Source: Vescimonas sanitatis
Lineage (GTDB): Bacteria > Bacillota > Clostridia > Oscillospirales > Oscillospiraceae
Assembly (NCBI RefSeq): GCF_049060325.1
Contig: NZ_JBMGPW010000004.1
Span: 124,001 to 188,000 of the forward strand
Length of the DNA stretch: 64,000 nucleotides
Direction: 5' to 3'
Of this stretch, positions 45,074-53,000 are shown one piece after another. Position 1 is the stretch's first letter; every line of letters begins with the position of its first letter. The notes beneath the pieces are model-generated. The model worked only from the letters and a program-made list of their open reading frames with translations. It searched no databases and was not told the DNA's origin. The translations under genes were made by a program, and so were the position numbers.

Positions 45074-45538
45074 ATGGGCCTGATGGACGAGCTGAAGAAG
45101 ATCATTCATCCCTACGATGATGAGGATTATGATTATGAGGACGATTTTGAGGAGCCGGTAAAGGAGTCCTCCCGTTCCCTGTTTGACGACCGCAAGGACG
45201 ACCGCCGTGAGGATCGCCGCAGCGAGGACCGCCACAACAAGGTGGTGAACATCCACGCCACCACCCAGCTGAAGGTGGTGCTGGTGAAGCCGGAGCGCTT
45301 CGAGAACGCCTCGGAGATCGCGGACCATCTGAAGGAGAAGCGCACGGTGGTGCTGAACCTGGAGTCCACCAACAAGGACGTGGCCCGGCGGCTGATCGAT
45401 TTCCTGTCCGGCGTAGCCTATGCCGGCGAGGGCAAGATCAAGAAGGTGGCGGCCAATACGTACATCATCACCCCCTACTCCGTGGATATCATGGGCGACC
45501 TGATCGATGAGCTGGAGAACAACGGATTGTACTTCTAA
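45074..45538 (+). CDS. sepF: Cell division protein SepF
   Basis: A 154-residue protein: an amphipathic N-terminal membrane-binding helix (MGLMDELKKII), an Asp/Glu/Arg-rich linker (~13-60) and the C-terminal SepF domain (VVLVKPERFENASEIADHL, VVLNLESTNKDVARRLIDFLSG). SepF anchors and bundles FtsZ at the membrane. The start is ATG 45074, with GGAGG 8 nt upstream. It is flanked by yggS and divIVA. Confidence 0.95.
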   Translation: MGLMDELKKIIHPYDDEDYDYEDDFEEPVKESSRSLFDDRKDDRREDRRSEDRHNKVVNIHATTQLKVVLVKPERFENASEIADHLKEKRTVVLNLESTNKDVARRLIDFLSGVAYAGEGKIKKVAANTYIITPYSVDIMGDLIDELENNGLYF

Positions 45539-45565
45539 AGAAATCATATAACGGAGGGATCGGCA

Positions 45566-46261
45566 ATGTTTACACCCCAGGAAGTTTCCGAAAAAGTATT
45601 CCCGAAGGCGTCATTCGGCGGCGGCGGATACAATATGGCGTCTGTGGATGAGTTTCTGGACGCGCTGACGGAGGACTACACCGCCCTGTTCAAGGAGAAT
45701 GTCACGCTGAAGGCCAAGCTGAAGGTGCTGGCCGAGAAGGTGGAGGAGTACCGTTCCACCGAGGAGGCCATGCGCCAGGCACTGCTGACGGCCCAGAAGA
45801 TGGCCGCCAAGCTGGTGCAGGAGGCCCAGAGCGAGAAGGAGAAGATCCTGGCCGACGCGCAGGTGGAGGCCCAGGCGGAGATCCACCGGCTGGACGATGA
45901 GCGCAGGGCGGCGGAGAAGAAGCTGCAGGCCGCACAGGAGAAGACCGCGGCGTTCATTCGCCGCAGCGAGGAGCTGTGCCAGGCCCAGAGCGCCTTTTTG
46001 CAGTCTCTGCCGGAGCTGGACTTTGTGCCGGAGCAGCCGGAGGTCCCTGCTGCCGCGCCCCAGGCCGATGTGGTGTCCGCCATCGAGCAGGATATCCTCA
46101 GCAAGTACATCGACGCGCCGGAGGAGAAGGGCGCCGGGAGCGCCGTCACCGACGAGCCCACCATCAAGCTGCCGCCGGTGGACGGCAGCGCCATCCCCAG
46201 CGATTTCCGGCTGAGTCTGGACGAGCTGAAGTTCGGTCGGAATTACAGCGGAGACAAGTAA
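45566..46261 (+). CDS. divIVA: DivIVA-domain cell division/polarity protein
   Basis: A 231-residue protein. The first ~60 residues are the DivIVA lipid-binding domain (FTPQEVSEKVFPKASFGGGGYNMASVDEFLD split around the hairpin turn), followed by a continuous coiled coil to ~150, and an acidic, Pro-rich tail. DivIVA proteins bind curved membrane at poles and septa and recruit division or sporulation partners. It ends the sepF pair and a terminator follows. Confidence 0.9.
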   Translation: MFTPQEVSEKVFPKASFGGGGYNMASVDEFLDALTEDYTALFKENVTLKAKLKVLAEKVEEYRSTEEAMRQALLTAQKMAAKLVQEAQSEKEKILADAQVEAQAEIHRLDDERRAAEKKLQAAQEKTAAFIRRSEELCQAQSAFLQSLPELDFVPEQPEVPAAAPQADVVSAIEQDILSKYIDAPEEKGAGSAVTDEPTIKLPPVDGSAIPSDFRLSLDELKFGRNYSGDK

Positions 46262-46271
46262 GCACAACAAC

Positions 46272-46298
46272 AAAAGGCGGCCTTGCGCCGCCTTTTTT
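46272..46298 (+). terminator. Terminator after divIVA
   Basis: AAAAGGCGGC, short loop, GCCGCCTTTTTT. It sits 18 bp before the next gene, so partial readthrough is possible. Confidence 0.75.
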
Positions 46299-46315
46299 CC
46301 ACGGAGGAAGACGGT

Positions 46316-47194
46316 ATGACAAAGCCCATCATCGCGCTGCTGTACGACTTTGACAAGACGCTGTGTACTACGGATATGGAGGACTACGCCTTCATCCCGG
46401 CCCTGGGATACACCCCGGCGGAGTTCTGGCACAAGGCCAACACCTTCGGCCGGGAGAACCGGATGGACGGGCTGCTGGCGTATATGTACACCATGATCGT
46501 CGAGTGCCGCGCCCAGGGCAAGGACCTGAAGCGGGACTTTCTGGTGGCGTGCGGCCGCAGCATGGAGCTGTTTCCCGGCGTGCGGGAGTGGTTTCAGCGG
46601 ATCAACGCCTTCGGTGAGCAGCAGGGCGTGACCATTGAGCACTATGTGCTGTCCTCCGGGCTGAAGGAGATCATTGAGGGCAGCGGTATTGCCCACGAGT
46701 TCAAGCAGATCTACGCCTGCGAGTTCTACTATGACGAGGCGGGTGCCGCCTGCTGGCCCAAGCTGGACGTCAACTTCACCAACAAGACCCAGTTCGTCTA
46801 CCGCATCAACAAGGGTGTGCTGGACGTGGCCGATGACAAGACGCTGAACGACTCCATGCCCGACGACAGCAAGCGGGTGCCCTTTACCAACATGATCTAT
46901 GTGGGCGACGGGCTTTCCGACGTGCCGTGTATGAAGATGATGCGGTCCTACGGCGGGCAGGCCATCGCCGTGTACCAGAGCAGCAACCGGGCCGGCGTGG
47001 AGGACCTGCTGGCCAAGGGACGGGTGGATTTCATCTTCCCTGCCGACTACAGGGAGGGCACGGGGCTGGACGTGACGGTGCAGAACATCATCCGTAAGAT
47101 GGCCATCAGCGACGCGCTGACCGCCGAAAATGTCCGCCAGATACAGTCCATCGGGCATACGGAGGTGCCGGGACAGGCGGGGTTGTTTGAATAA
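46316..47194 (+). CDS. HAD-superfamily hydrolase/phosphatase
   Basis: A 292-residue HAD protein: motif I LYDFDKTL (10-17), motif II region YVLSSGLKE, motif IV YVGDGLSDVPCM. A long helical cap lies between motifs I and II. The expected reaction is phosphoester hydrolysis, substrate unknown. GGAGGAAG lies before the ATG at 46316. Its place after divIVA is likely positional. Confidence 0.85.
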   Translation: MTKPIIALLYDFDKTLCTTDMEDYAFIPALGYTPAEFWHKANTFGRENRMDGLLAYMYTMIVECRAQGKDLKRDFLVACGRSMELFPGVREWFQRINAFGEQQGVTIEHYVLSSGLKEIIEGSGIAHEFKQIYACEFYYDEAGAACWPKLDVNFTNKTQFVYRINKGVLDVADDKTLNDSMPDDSKRVPFTNMIYVGDGLSDVPCMKMMRSYGGQAIAVYQSSNRAGVEDLLAKGRVDFIFPADYREGTGLDVTVQNIIRKMAISDALTAENVRQIQSIGHTEVPGQAGLFE

Positions 47195-47201
47195 AAGGCA
47201 T

Positions 47202-47232
47202 AAAAAGAGACGGCCGAGGCCGTCTCTTTTTT
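47202..47232 (+). terminator. Terminator after the HAD gene
   Basis: AAAAAGAGACGGCC, GA, GGCCGTCTCTTTTTT. Confidence 0.88.
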
Positions 47233-47338
47233 GTGGGTCTGGATCATGCGCCGAAAAAGAGCATACCGTTAGCGCCGGCGGGTTATTCGCCGCAGGCAGC
47301 CAGACTTAGGTCTATGGCCAGGGCCAGCAGCATAAAAA

Positions 47339-47366
47339 CCGCCCCGGGCCATTGGCCCGGGGCGGT
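47339..47366 (-). terminator. Terminator after the small sortase-substrate-like gene
   Basis: On minus: CCGCCCCGGGCC, 4-nt loop, GGCCCGGGGCGG and TTTTT, 11 nt past the stop codon. Confidence 0.85.
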
Positions 47367-47377
47367 CTGCACGCTGT

Positions 47378-47566
47378 TTATTTTTTCTTCTTTTTGCCCA
47401 CGATGAGCAGCACTACAACGGCGATGACGGCCACGACCACCAGGGTGATCCACAGGCCCATGTTGCTGGTGTCGCCGGTGAGGGGGCTGGCACAGGCGAC
47501 GCACAGGCTCATGGCCGCGGCGCACACCGCGCACAGCAGCGCGATCAGTTTTTTCATCTTTTTCAC
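47378..47566 (-). CDS. 62-residue signal peptide plus SPxTG sorting-signal protein
   Basis: The protein reads as a signal peptide (MKKMKKLIALLCAVCAAAM, likely cut near VACA/SPL), then SPLTGD, then one membrane segment (~40-57) and five lysines. SPLTGD-hydrophobic-Lys is a standard C-terminal sorting signal; clostridial class B sortases accept (S/P)PxTG. Between signal peptide and sorting signal there is essentially no mature protein. The gene is fully equipped: promoter TTGCAA-16-TACAAT, GAGGTG ribosome-binding site, strong terminator. It could be a minimal peptidoglycan-linked peptide, a decayed remnant of a larger surface protein, or simply a small membrane protein. Confidence 0.75.
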   Translation of the reverse strand: MKKMKKLIALLCAVCAAAMSLCVACASPLTGDTSNMGLWITLVVVAVIAVVVLLIVGKKKKK

Positions 47567-47629
47567 CTCATTTTAACGGTTTCTCCATTCCACCGCCGCC
47601 GGCGGGGAAATACATACAGGCGCAGGTCT

Positions 47630-47657
47630 ATTGTACCATAGTTTTTGGGTTTTGCAA
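47630..47657 (-). promoter_or_regulatory. Promoter of the 62-residue gene
   Basis: Read on minus: TTGCAA, 16-bp spacer, TACAAT, about 65 bp before the start. Confidence 0.7.
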
Positions 47658-47725
47658 CCCCGGAAACGTGCGCCCTGCCGCAGGGAAAGATCGGCGCCCC
47701 CGCCGATGGGCAGGGGCGCTGCGGT

Positions 47726-49441
47726 TTACAGATAGTTCAGCGGGTTGAGGAACGTGCCGTTGAGCTTGATGCCGAAGTGGCAGTGGTTGCCGGTGGAGCG
47801 GCCCGTCGAGCCCATGCGGGCGATGAGCTGGCCCTTGTGGACCTTCTGCCCCAGGGACGCCACCAAACTGCTGTTATGCCCGTAGTACGTCTGGTACCCG
47901 TTGCCGTGGTCGATGATGATCAGATAGCCGTACCCGCTCATCCAGCCGGAGTACGTCACCGTGCCGCCGTCGGAGGCGTAGATGGACGTGCCGTAGCTGT
48001 TGCCGATGTCGATGCCGCTGTGGTAGGTGCTGCCCAGCAGGCTTCGATAGCCGAACCGGCTGGTGAGGATGCCGGTGCAGGGCCAGGAGAACGACCCGGT
48101 GGGATACCAGGTGGGCCGCTCCTTCGTGCCGCGGAGCTGCTGCTCCGTCACCGGCTGGGACAGCGTCACGCTGGCCACCACCTCGCGCTCCGTCTCCTCG
48201 CCGTTGATGTACGTCACGTTGGCGGTCATGTCCGCCTTGCCGTACACGCCGGGGGACGTGACCTTATACTCACCCTGATACATGGAGCTGTCGTCGGTGT
48301 ACTCCACCTGGTACGGCACATCCTGCACGTACCGCTGCCGCTCCACGTTCACCACCGTCAGATAGGGCACGGCGTTGCTGATGGTCAGCACATCGCCCAC
48401 CCGCAGGATTTTCGGGTCATAGCCGGGGTTCAGCTTCATCAGCGCTTCCACGTTCAGGTCGTATTTCTCCGCGATGCTGTAATAGCTGTCGCCGGAAGTG
48501 ACGGTGTACGTCACCTCGCCCTCCTTCGTCTCGTTGAGGATCTCGGCGATGTAGCCCAGGTTCATCACGTAGGACGACTCCACGTACTCCTGCCGGATGT
48601 CCACTTCCTCCACGAAGTAGGCGTTCACCGTGTCCGCCGTCTCATAGCCCAGCTTCAGCTGCTCCAGCAGGTCCTCCAGCGCGCCGGAGCGGGTGGTGGC
48701 CACCACCTTTTCGCCGTCCACATACAGGACATAGGCGTAATCCACCACGCCGAGGGTGTCGCTCAGTGTCTCTTCAAACTCGTCGTCGGAGATCAGCTCG
48801 CGGCGGGGGAAAACGCCTGTTTCGGCGGTGAGCAGCGCCGTATCCACGGTGTAGCCGCTGTCGCCGGTAGCCGTGCGGGTGACATCCTCCAGCTCCGCCA
48901 CCACCTTTTCGGCGGCGCGGCGGGAGGAGACGATGCCAAGGTCCTGACCGTCATAGGTCACCTGAGCGCCCAGGGTGTACAGGGACAGAACGGTGGCCGC
49001 GGCGGCGATGGCCATGGCGCCGCACAGGAATGCCACCGGGTGCAGATGCATCTTCTCAAAAAAGTGGCGGCGTTTGCCGCCCATCCAGGTCAGTGCCTTG
49101 CGCCGGTTGGAGAAGCCCTCGCGTATGGCGGCGGCCCGGCGCTCCAGGCTGCCGCGGAAGAAGAGGAACAGCTGGGCTGCGCCGTATTCGGATTCGGGGA
49201 ACCGCCTGTCGCGGTTGGCGGCCGCCAGAGCCCGCGCATTGCTGCGCAGATCGGACAGCCACCGACCGATGCGGCGGAAGCCCGCTTGTATGTTCAGGGT
49301 GAACAGATCGTGGTGCTCATCGCAGAAGCTCCGCCAGCTCATTAAATTGTCACGCCACAGCTGCCACAGCTCCGATAGGGTCATGTGCTCCCGGTTGGGG
49401 TCGCGGCCGGCGGCTTTTTTCTGTTGTTGATCCTGCGTCAT
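47726..49441 (-). CDS. LysM/G5-containing M23 metallopeptidase
   Basis: A 571-residue cell-wall hydrolase. The first ~130 residues are cytosolic and basic, then comes one membrane segment (~134-156). Outside are a region with repeats, a LysM domain (YTVTSGDSYYSIAEKYDLN; ILRVGDVLTI), a G5 domain (~365-430) and the C-terminal M23 peptidase (HSGIDIG; HCHFGIK ligands). M23 enzymes cut peptidoglycan crosslinks. The long cytosolic N-terminus is unusual for such hydrolases and may tie it to an internal partner. It has its own promoter. Confidence 0.92.
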   Translation of the reverse strand: MTQDQQQKKAAGRDPNREHMTLSELWQLWRDNLMSWRSFCDEHHDLFTLNIQAGFRRIGRWLSDLRSNARALAAANRDRRFPESEYGAAQLFLFFRGSLERRAAAIREGFSNRRKALTWMGGKRRHFFEKMHLHPVAFLCGAMAIAAAATVLSLYTLGAQVTYDGQDLGIVSSRRAAEKVVAELEDVTRTATGDSGYTVDTALLTAETGVFPRRELISDDEFEETLSDTLGVVDYAYVLYVDGEKVVATTRSGALEDLLEQLKLGYETADTVNAYFVEEVDIRQEYVESSYVMNLGYIAEILNETKEGEVTYTVTSGDSYYSIAEKYDLNVEALMKLNPGYDPKILRVGDVLTISNAVPYLTVVNVERQRYVQDVPYQVEYTDDSSMYQGEYKVTSPGVYGKADMTANVTYINGEETEREVVASVTLSQPVTEQQLRGTKERPTWYPTGSFSWPCTGILTSRFGYRSLLGSTYHSGIDIGNSYGTSIYASDGGTVTYSGWMSGYGYLIIIDHGNGYQTYYGHNSSLVASLGQKVHKGQLIARMGSTGRSTGNHCHFGIKLNGTFLNPLNYL

Positions 49442-49480
49442 GGTGTAAGCCCCTAAAAGTTACAAATAGTTACAAAGCGT

Positions 49481-49509
49481 ATGATACAATGATTTTCCCC
49501 TCACGTCAA
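49481..49509 (-). promoter_or_regulatory. Promoter of the M23 peptidase gene
   Basis: Read on minus: TTGACG, 17-bp spacer, TATCAT. Between it and the gene lies a direct repeat TTACAAATAG-TTACAAAG (plus strand 49460-49477). The rest of the 268-bp gap shows only the Cof terminator. Confidence 0.65.
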
Positions 49510-49669
49510 GGATTAAATTGTAAACAAACCTTGCTGTGAAGAGAAAACCTTATAAAAAGGGGCTTTAATGGGGGGAAACGGCGGGTTTTCGGAAAAAACT
49601 TTTTGATGAAAAGCGACGGGACAGTGGCCGGGGCGGTCAAACGCGGTCTGTATTGTTCCTGATAAAATA

Positions 49670-49704
49670 AAAATCCAAGCCCCGAAAGGGGGCTTGGATT
49701 TTTT
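49670..49704 (-). terminator. Terminator of the holB-ricT-Cof operon
   Basis: AAAATCCAAGCCCC, GAAA loop, GGGGGCTTGGATTTTTT. Confidence 0.88.
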
Positions 49705-49709
49705 CTTTT

Positions 49710-50555
49710 TCAAAGCTGCTTGTCCAGAGAACGGATCAGCTGGGCAATGGCGTTGTCGCGGCAGTCGGGCAGGCGGCGGACGCCGGGTGTGTGCAGCACC
49801 TGGGGAATGGCGTTGGCGGGGGCGTAGCCCTGGCCGGCCCAGGTGAGCATACTGATGTCGTTGGCGTGGTCGCCCACGCAGATCACGTTTTCCCGTGTCA
49901 CACCCAGCAGGTCCGCCAGACGCCGGACCATGCCGCCCTTGTTGGCGCCCTTGGCTGTCAGCTCCACCAGGGTCACGGCGCTGGGGACTACCTCATAGTC
50001 GTGGTACCAGGGCCGGGAGGCCAGAAAGTCCAACAGGGCGGGCAGGTGCGCCTCCTCGGTGGAGAAAAGGGCCTTACTGATGGGGGACGGCACGTCGTCC
50101 ATGGTGTCTACCTCGATGGACGGCGCGTGGGTGATGTGCATATGACGGCGGGTGACGTCGTTGGCGTTCAGGGCGTGGATGGTGTTGTCATCGTGGTACA
50201 GCTCCACAGCCACCTGGGGCAGGGCGGTGACGACCTCCGTGACGTGCTCCCGGACGGAGTCGGGCAGAAAGGCCGTGACCAGGTACTTCTTCTGCGGGAA
50301 GTCGTAGATAGCTGCGCCGTTGAACAGCACGGTGGGACCGTTCATGGGAATGCCGTCCACAACCGTTTCAAAGGCGGGCTTGGCGCGGCCGGTGGCCACG
50401 GAAAAGATGCCGCCGTTGGCCATGAAATACTCGATGGCGGCGCGGTTCTCGTCAGAGACGGGGGGCATATCCACGCACTTTTGCAGGGCCTCCTCGGTGT
50501 AGACAAGGGTGTTGTCGAAATCGCTGACCAGCAGCAAGCCGTTGAATTTACGCAT
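49710..50555 (-). CDS. Cof-type HAD phosphatase
   Basis: A 281-residue HAD protein of the Cof/IIB type: motif I LVSDFDNTLV (9-18), motif II SVATGRAK, cap domain in the middle, and motif IV ICVGDHANDISML. It probably dephosphorylates small sugar phosphates or cofactors. It begins 3 nt after the ricT stop, so it is the last gene of the holB-ricT operon. Confidence 0.88.
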   Translation of the reverse strand: MRKFNGLLLVSDFDNTLVYTEEALQKCVDMPPVSDENRAAIEYFMANGGIFSVATGRAKPAFETVVDGIPMNGPTVLFNGAAIYDFPQKKYLVTAFLPDSVREHVTEVVTALPQVAVELYHDDNTIHALNANDVTRRHMHITHAPSIEVDTMDDVPSPISKALFSTEEAHLPALLDFLASRPWYHDYEVVPSAVTLVELTAKGANKGGMVRRLADLLGVTRENVICVGDHANDISMLTWAGQGYAPANAIPQVLHTPGVRRLPDCRDNAIAQLIRSLDKQL

Positions 50556-50558
50556 GAT

Positions 50559-51839
50559 TTACGCCTCCGTGCCGCCGTTGGGCTTACTGCCGCCGCTTCT
50601 GCGGCGGGGCCGATGGCGGCTGCGCTTCTTCTCACCGCTCACGGTACCCTGGCCGTCCCCGGCGGGCTTGACTGCCTTGGGTGCGGGTGCGCCGGTGCTG
50701 CCGGCGGCGTTGGCACCGCCGTTTCCGCCGCGGCGTCCGCTTCTGCGGCGGCGATCACCGCCCTCGCGGCGGGGCTTTCCGCCTTCGGCGGGGGCATCGG
50801 AACGAGGGGCTTTTTCCGCAGGGGCGGCGGGCTTTTCTGCCGGGCGCTTCTCGCCGTCGCTCCGACGGCGGCTGCGGCTGCGGCGGCTGCGCTTCTTTTC
50901 GCTCTCCGCCGCGGCGTCCGGGTCGAAATCGCTGAGCAGGGTGATGGAGGGCAGCTCCTCCTCGGCCAGCGGTTCCACATAGCGCTCGGGGCGCTTGTCG
51001 GGGACCGCGATGCCGTCGCGGCTGCCCTTGCCGCTCCGCAGGACGCAGACCTCGCAGTTGTGATAGCAGCGGGGACCGTCGGTGCGGTCATCCAGGCGGA
51101 CGTTCACAGTCTCCTTCAGCACGTTTACGTCGCTGACGTTGCCGGTGCCGTCCGGCGTCAGAACAAAGGAGTCGTTCTTGGGCAGGCGCTTAACGGCATC
51201 CTCATAGGCGTCCTGTTCATATTTCAGGCAGCACATCAGCCGGCCGCAGGTACCGGAGATCTTGGTGGGGTTCAGACTCAGGTTCTGGGTCTTGGCCATC
51301 TTGATGGACACGGGCAGGAACTCGTCCATGAACTGGGCGCAGCAGAAGGGCCGGCCGCAGATGCCCAGACCGCCGATCATCTTGGCCTCGTCGCGGACGC
51401 CGATCTGCCGCAGCTCGATGCGGGCGCGGAACACACCGGCCAGGTCCTTGACCAGCTCGCGGAAGTCCACGCGGCCGTCGGCGGTAAAGAAAAACAGGAT
51501 CTTGCTGCCGTCAAAGCTGCACTCCACCCGCACCAGCTTCATCTCCAGCTTGTGCTGCTGGATCTTCTTTTTGCAGACGTCGAAGGCTTCCTTCTCACGG
51601 CTGCGGTTGTAGGCGGCGGTGTGCTTGTCGTTGTCGGTGGCGATGCGGAGGACGGACCGCAGGGGCTTGACCACCGCGTCATCGGGCACCTGGTGGTTGC
51701 CCGCCGCGCAGTGGGCGAATTCCGGGCCCTGGGCGGTCTCCACGATCACGTCGGTGCCGGCGGGGATCGTGAGCCCCTTGGGGTCGAAGTAGTATTCCTT
51801 GCAGCCGCTGCGGAAGCGGACAGAGATCACATCGGTCAT
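50559..51839 (-). CDS. ricT: PSP1-domain protein RicT (YaaT) with an arginine-rich tail
   Basis: A 426-residue protein. Residues 1-~270 are the PSP1/RicT core with the cysteine signatures (GICGRPFCC; GTCGRLMCCLKYE) that help bind iron-sulfur clusters in the RicA-RicF-RicT complex. In Bacillus this complex works with RNase Y in mRNA maturation and in sporulation phosphorelay control. The last ~130 residues are a low-complexity tail rich in Arg, Lys, Pro, Gly, absent from the ~275-residue Bacillus protein. The start is ATG 51839, overlapping the holB stop (ATGA), with GGAGG upstream. Gene order holB-ricT is conserved. Confidence 0.92.
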   Translation of the reverse strand: MTDVISVRFRSGCKEYYFDPKGLTIPAGTDVIVETAQGPEFAHCAAGNHQVPDDAVVKPLRSVLRIATDNDKHTAAYNRSREKEAFDVCKKKIQQHKLEMKLVRVECSFDGSKILFFFTADGRVDFRELVKDLAGVFRARIELRQIGVRDEAKMIGGLGICGRPFCCAQFMDEFLPVSIKMAKTQNLSLNPTKISGTCGRLMCCLKYEQDAYEDAVKRLPKNDSFVLTPDGTGNVSDVNVLKETVNVRLDDRTDGPRCYHNCEVCVLRSGKGSRDGIAVPDKRPERYVEPLAEEELPSITLLSDFDPDAAAESEKKRSRRSRSRRRSDGEKRPAEKPAAPAEKAPRSDAPAEGGKPRREGGDRRRRSGRRGGNGGANAAGSTGAPAPKAVKPAGDGQGTVSGEKKRSRHRPRRRSGGSKPNGGTEA

Positions 51840-52681
51840 AAAAGTTCCTCCCATTTCACGGCGAGGGCGCCCAATATCTGGCCCACGCCCGCATTTTGGT
51901 CACATTGTTCGGCAAAGCGCTGACTGGCCGCGCACAGTCCCAGCAGCTGCCGCGCCGTCAGCCTGTCCGCCAGCAGAAGGGCTGCCTCCGCACAGGAGGG
52001 ATCTGGCCGCGCTTTGCCCTGCTGCACCAGCAGGGCTTCGGCCGCGGCGCGCCACAACTCCTCCAGCTGGGCCTGCAGCGTCTCGCGCTTCAGGGACTGC
52101 TCGCGGGAGAGCAGCGCCGTGGTCACCGGCAGCAGACGCCCGGAGGCAAACGCACGGCACAGCTCCGCGGTACCGTCGCTGAGGGGCGCGTCTTCCCCGT
52201 CGTATTTCAGCAGAGTACAGCGGGAACGGACGGTCTCCAGCAGGGCGGCGGGAGCGTCGGCGCAGAAGATGAAAGCGGCATAGGGCGGTCCCTCCTCCAC
52301 CACCTTCAGCAGGACATCCTGATCCCGCTGGTTCAGCTGGCGGCAGTCAGAGATGACGTATACCTTGCGCCGGGCCTCGTTGGGGCGGATGTACACATCC
52401 TTACGCAGGGCGCGGACTGCCTCCACCGTCAGCTCCTTGTGCTCTGTATCCAGCACGGGGATCACGTCCGGGTGGATACCCTCCAGTACCTTGCGGCAGT
52501 GGCGGCAGCGCAGGCAGGGCCTGTCCGTCCCCTCGCAGACGTGGGCGGCGGCGAGAAATCGGGCAGCGGCGGTCAGGTCACCCCGGCCCGTCAGGATGAC
52601 CGCGTGGCTGAGACGGTCCTCCCCGGCGGCGCGGCGCACGGTGCGGGCAAATATGCTGTTTTCCTGGGGCAGCTGGACCAT
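51836..52681 (-). CDS. holB: DNA polymerase III delta' subunit
   Basis: A 281-residue clamp-loader subunit: zinc module CEGTDRPCLRCRHC (residues ~45-58) and a AAA+ core with the SRC-type sensor motif (TVRSRCTLL). The P-loop is degenerate, as in delta' subunits. It helps load the dnaN clamp. I start at ATG 52679-52681 (MVQLPQEN), 7 nt after GGGAGG. It overlaps ricT by 4 nt. Confidence 0.9.
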   Translation of the reverse strand: MVQLPQENSIFARTVRRAAGEDRLSHAVILTGRGDLTAAARFLAAAHVCEGTDRPCLRCRHCRKVLEGIHPDVIPVLDTEHKELTVEAVRALRKDVYIRPNEARRKVYVISDCRQLNQRDQDVLLKVVEEGPPYAAFIFCADAPAALLETVRSRCTLLKYDGEDAPLSDGTAELCRAFASGRLLPVTTALLSREQSLKRETLQAQLEELWRAAAEALLVQQGKARPDPSCAEAALLLADRLTARQLLGLCAASQRFAEQCDQNAGVGQILGALAVKWEELL

Positions 52682-52722
52682 GCGCATACCTCCCGGTAAA
52701 GTGCCTACTAATTCAATATAAT

Positions 52723-52752
52723 AGTATACCACAGGAGTGGGGGAATAGGCAA
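52723..52752 (-). promoter_or_regulatory. Promoter of holB-ricT-Cof
   Basis: Read on minus: TTGCCT, 18-bp spacer, TATACT, ~45 bp before holB. In the 319-bp divergent gap to ppdK (52682-53000) the only other signal I see is the ppdK promoter. Confidence 0.65.
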
Positions 52753-52921
52753 GACACAAAATCTTCCCTCCGTTCCGCCGGGAGAAGCGCGCCAGGACGG
52801 CGGCTTTGCGGGTGCTGCGCCAAAAAGGACGGAAAATAGAGGAAACGGAAATGTGTTATCGGTTTACGGCGAGTGTCCGCAGAGGAAACAACATTTTTTT
52901 GTAAAAATATCCGCGACAGGG

Positions 52922-52950
52922 TTGCTTTTAAAAAAAAATATGACTATAAT
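52922..52950 (+). promoter_or_regulatory. Promoter of ppdK
   Basis: TTGCTT, 17-bp A-rich spacer, TATAAT. A perfect -10 and an A-tract suggest a strong promoter. ~50 bp before the start. Confidence 0.8.
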
Positions 52951-53000
52951 AAATTGTTCTCAATGTTTGGTACAACTATTTAATATACGGAGGAACTGCA

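Noticed and set aside
47283..47333. 17-codon minus-strand frame ending in a lipobox-like LAACGE
   Set aside because: It starts inside the terminator tail and has no ribosome-binding site.
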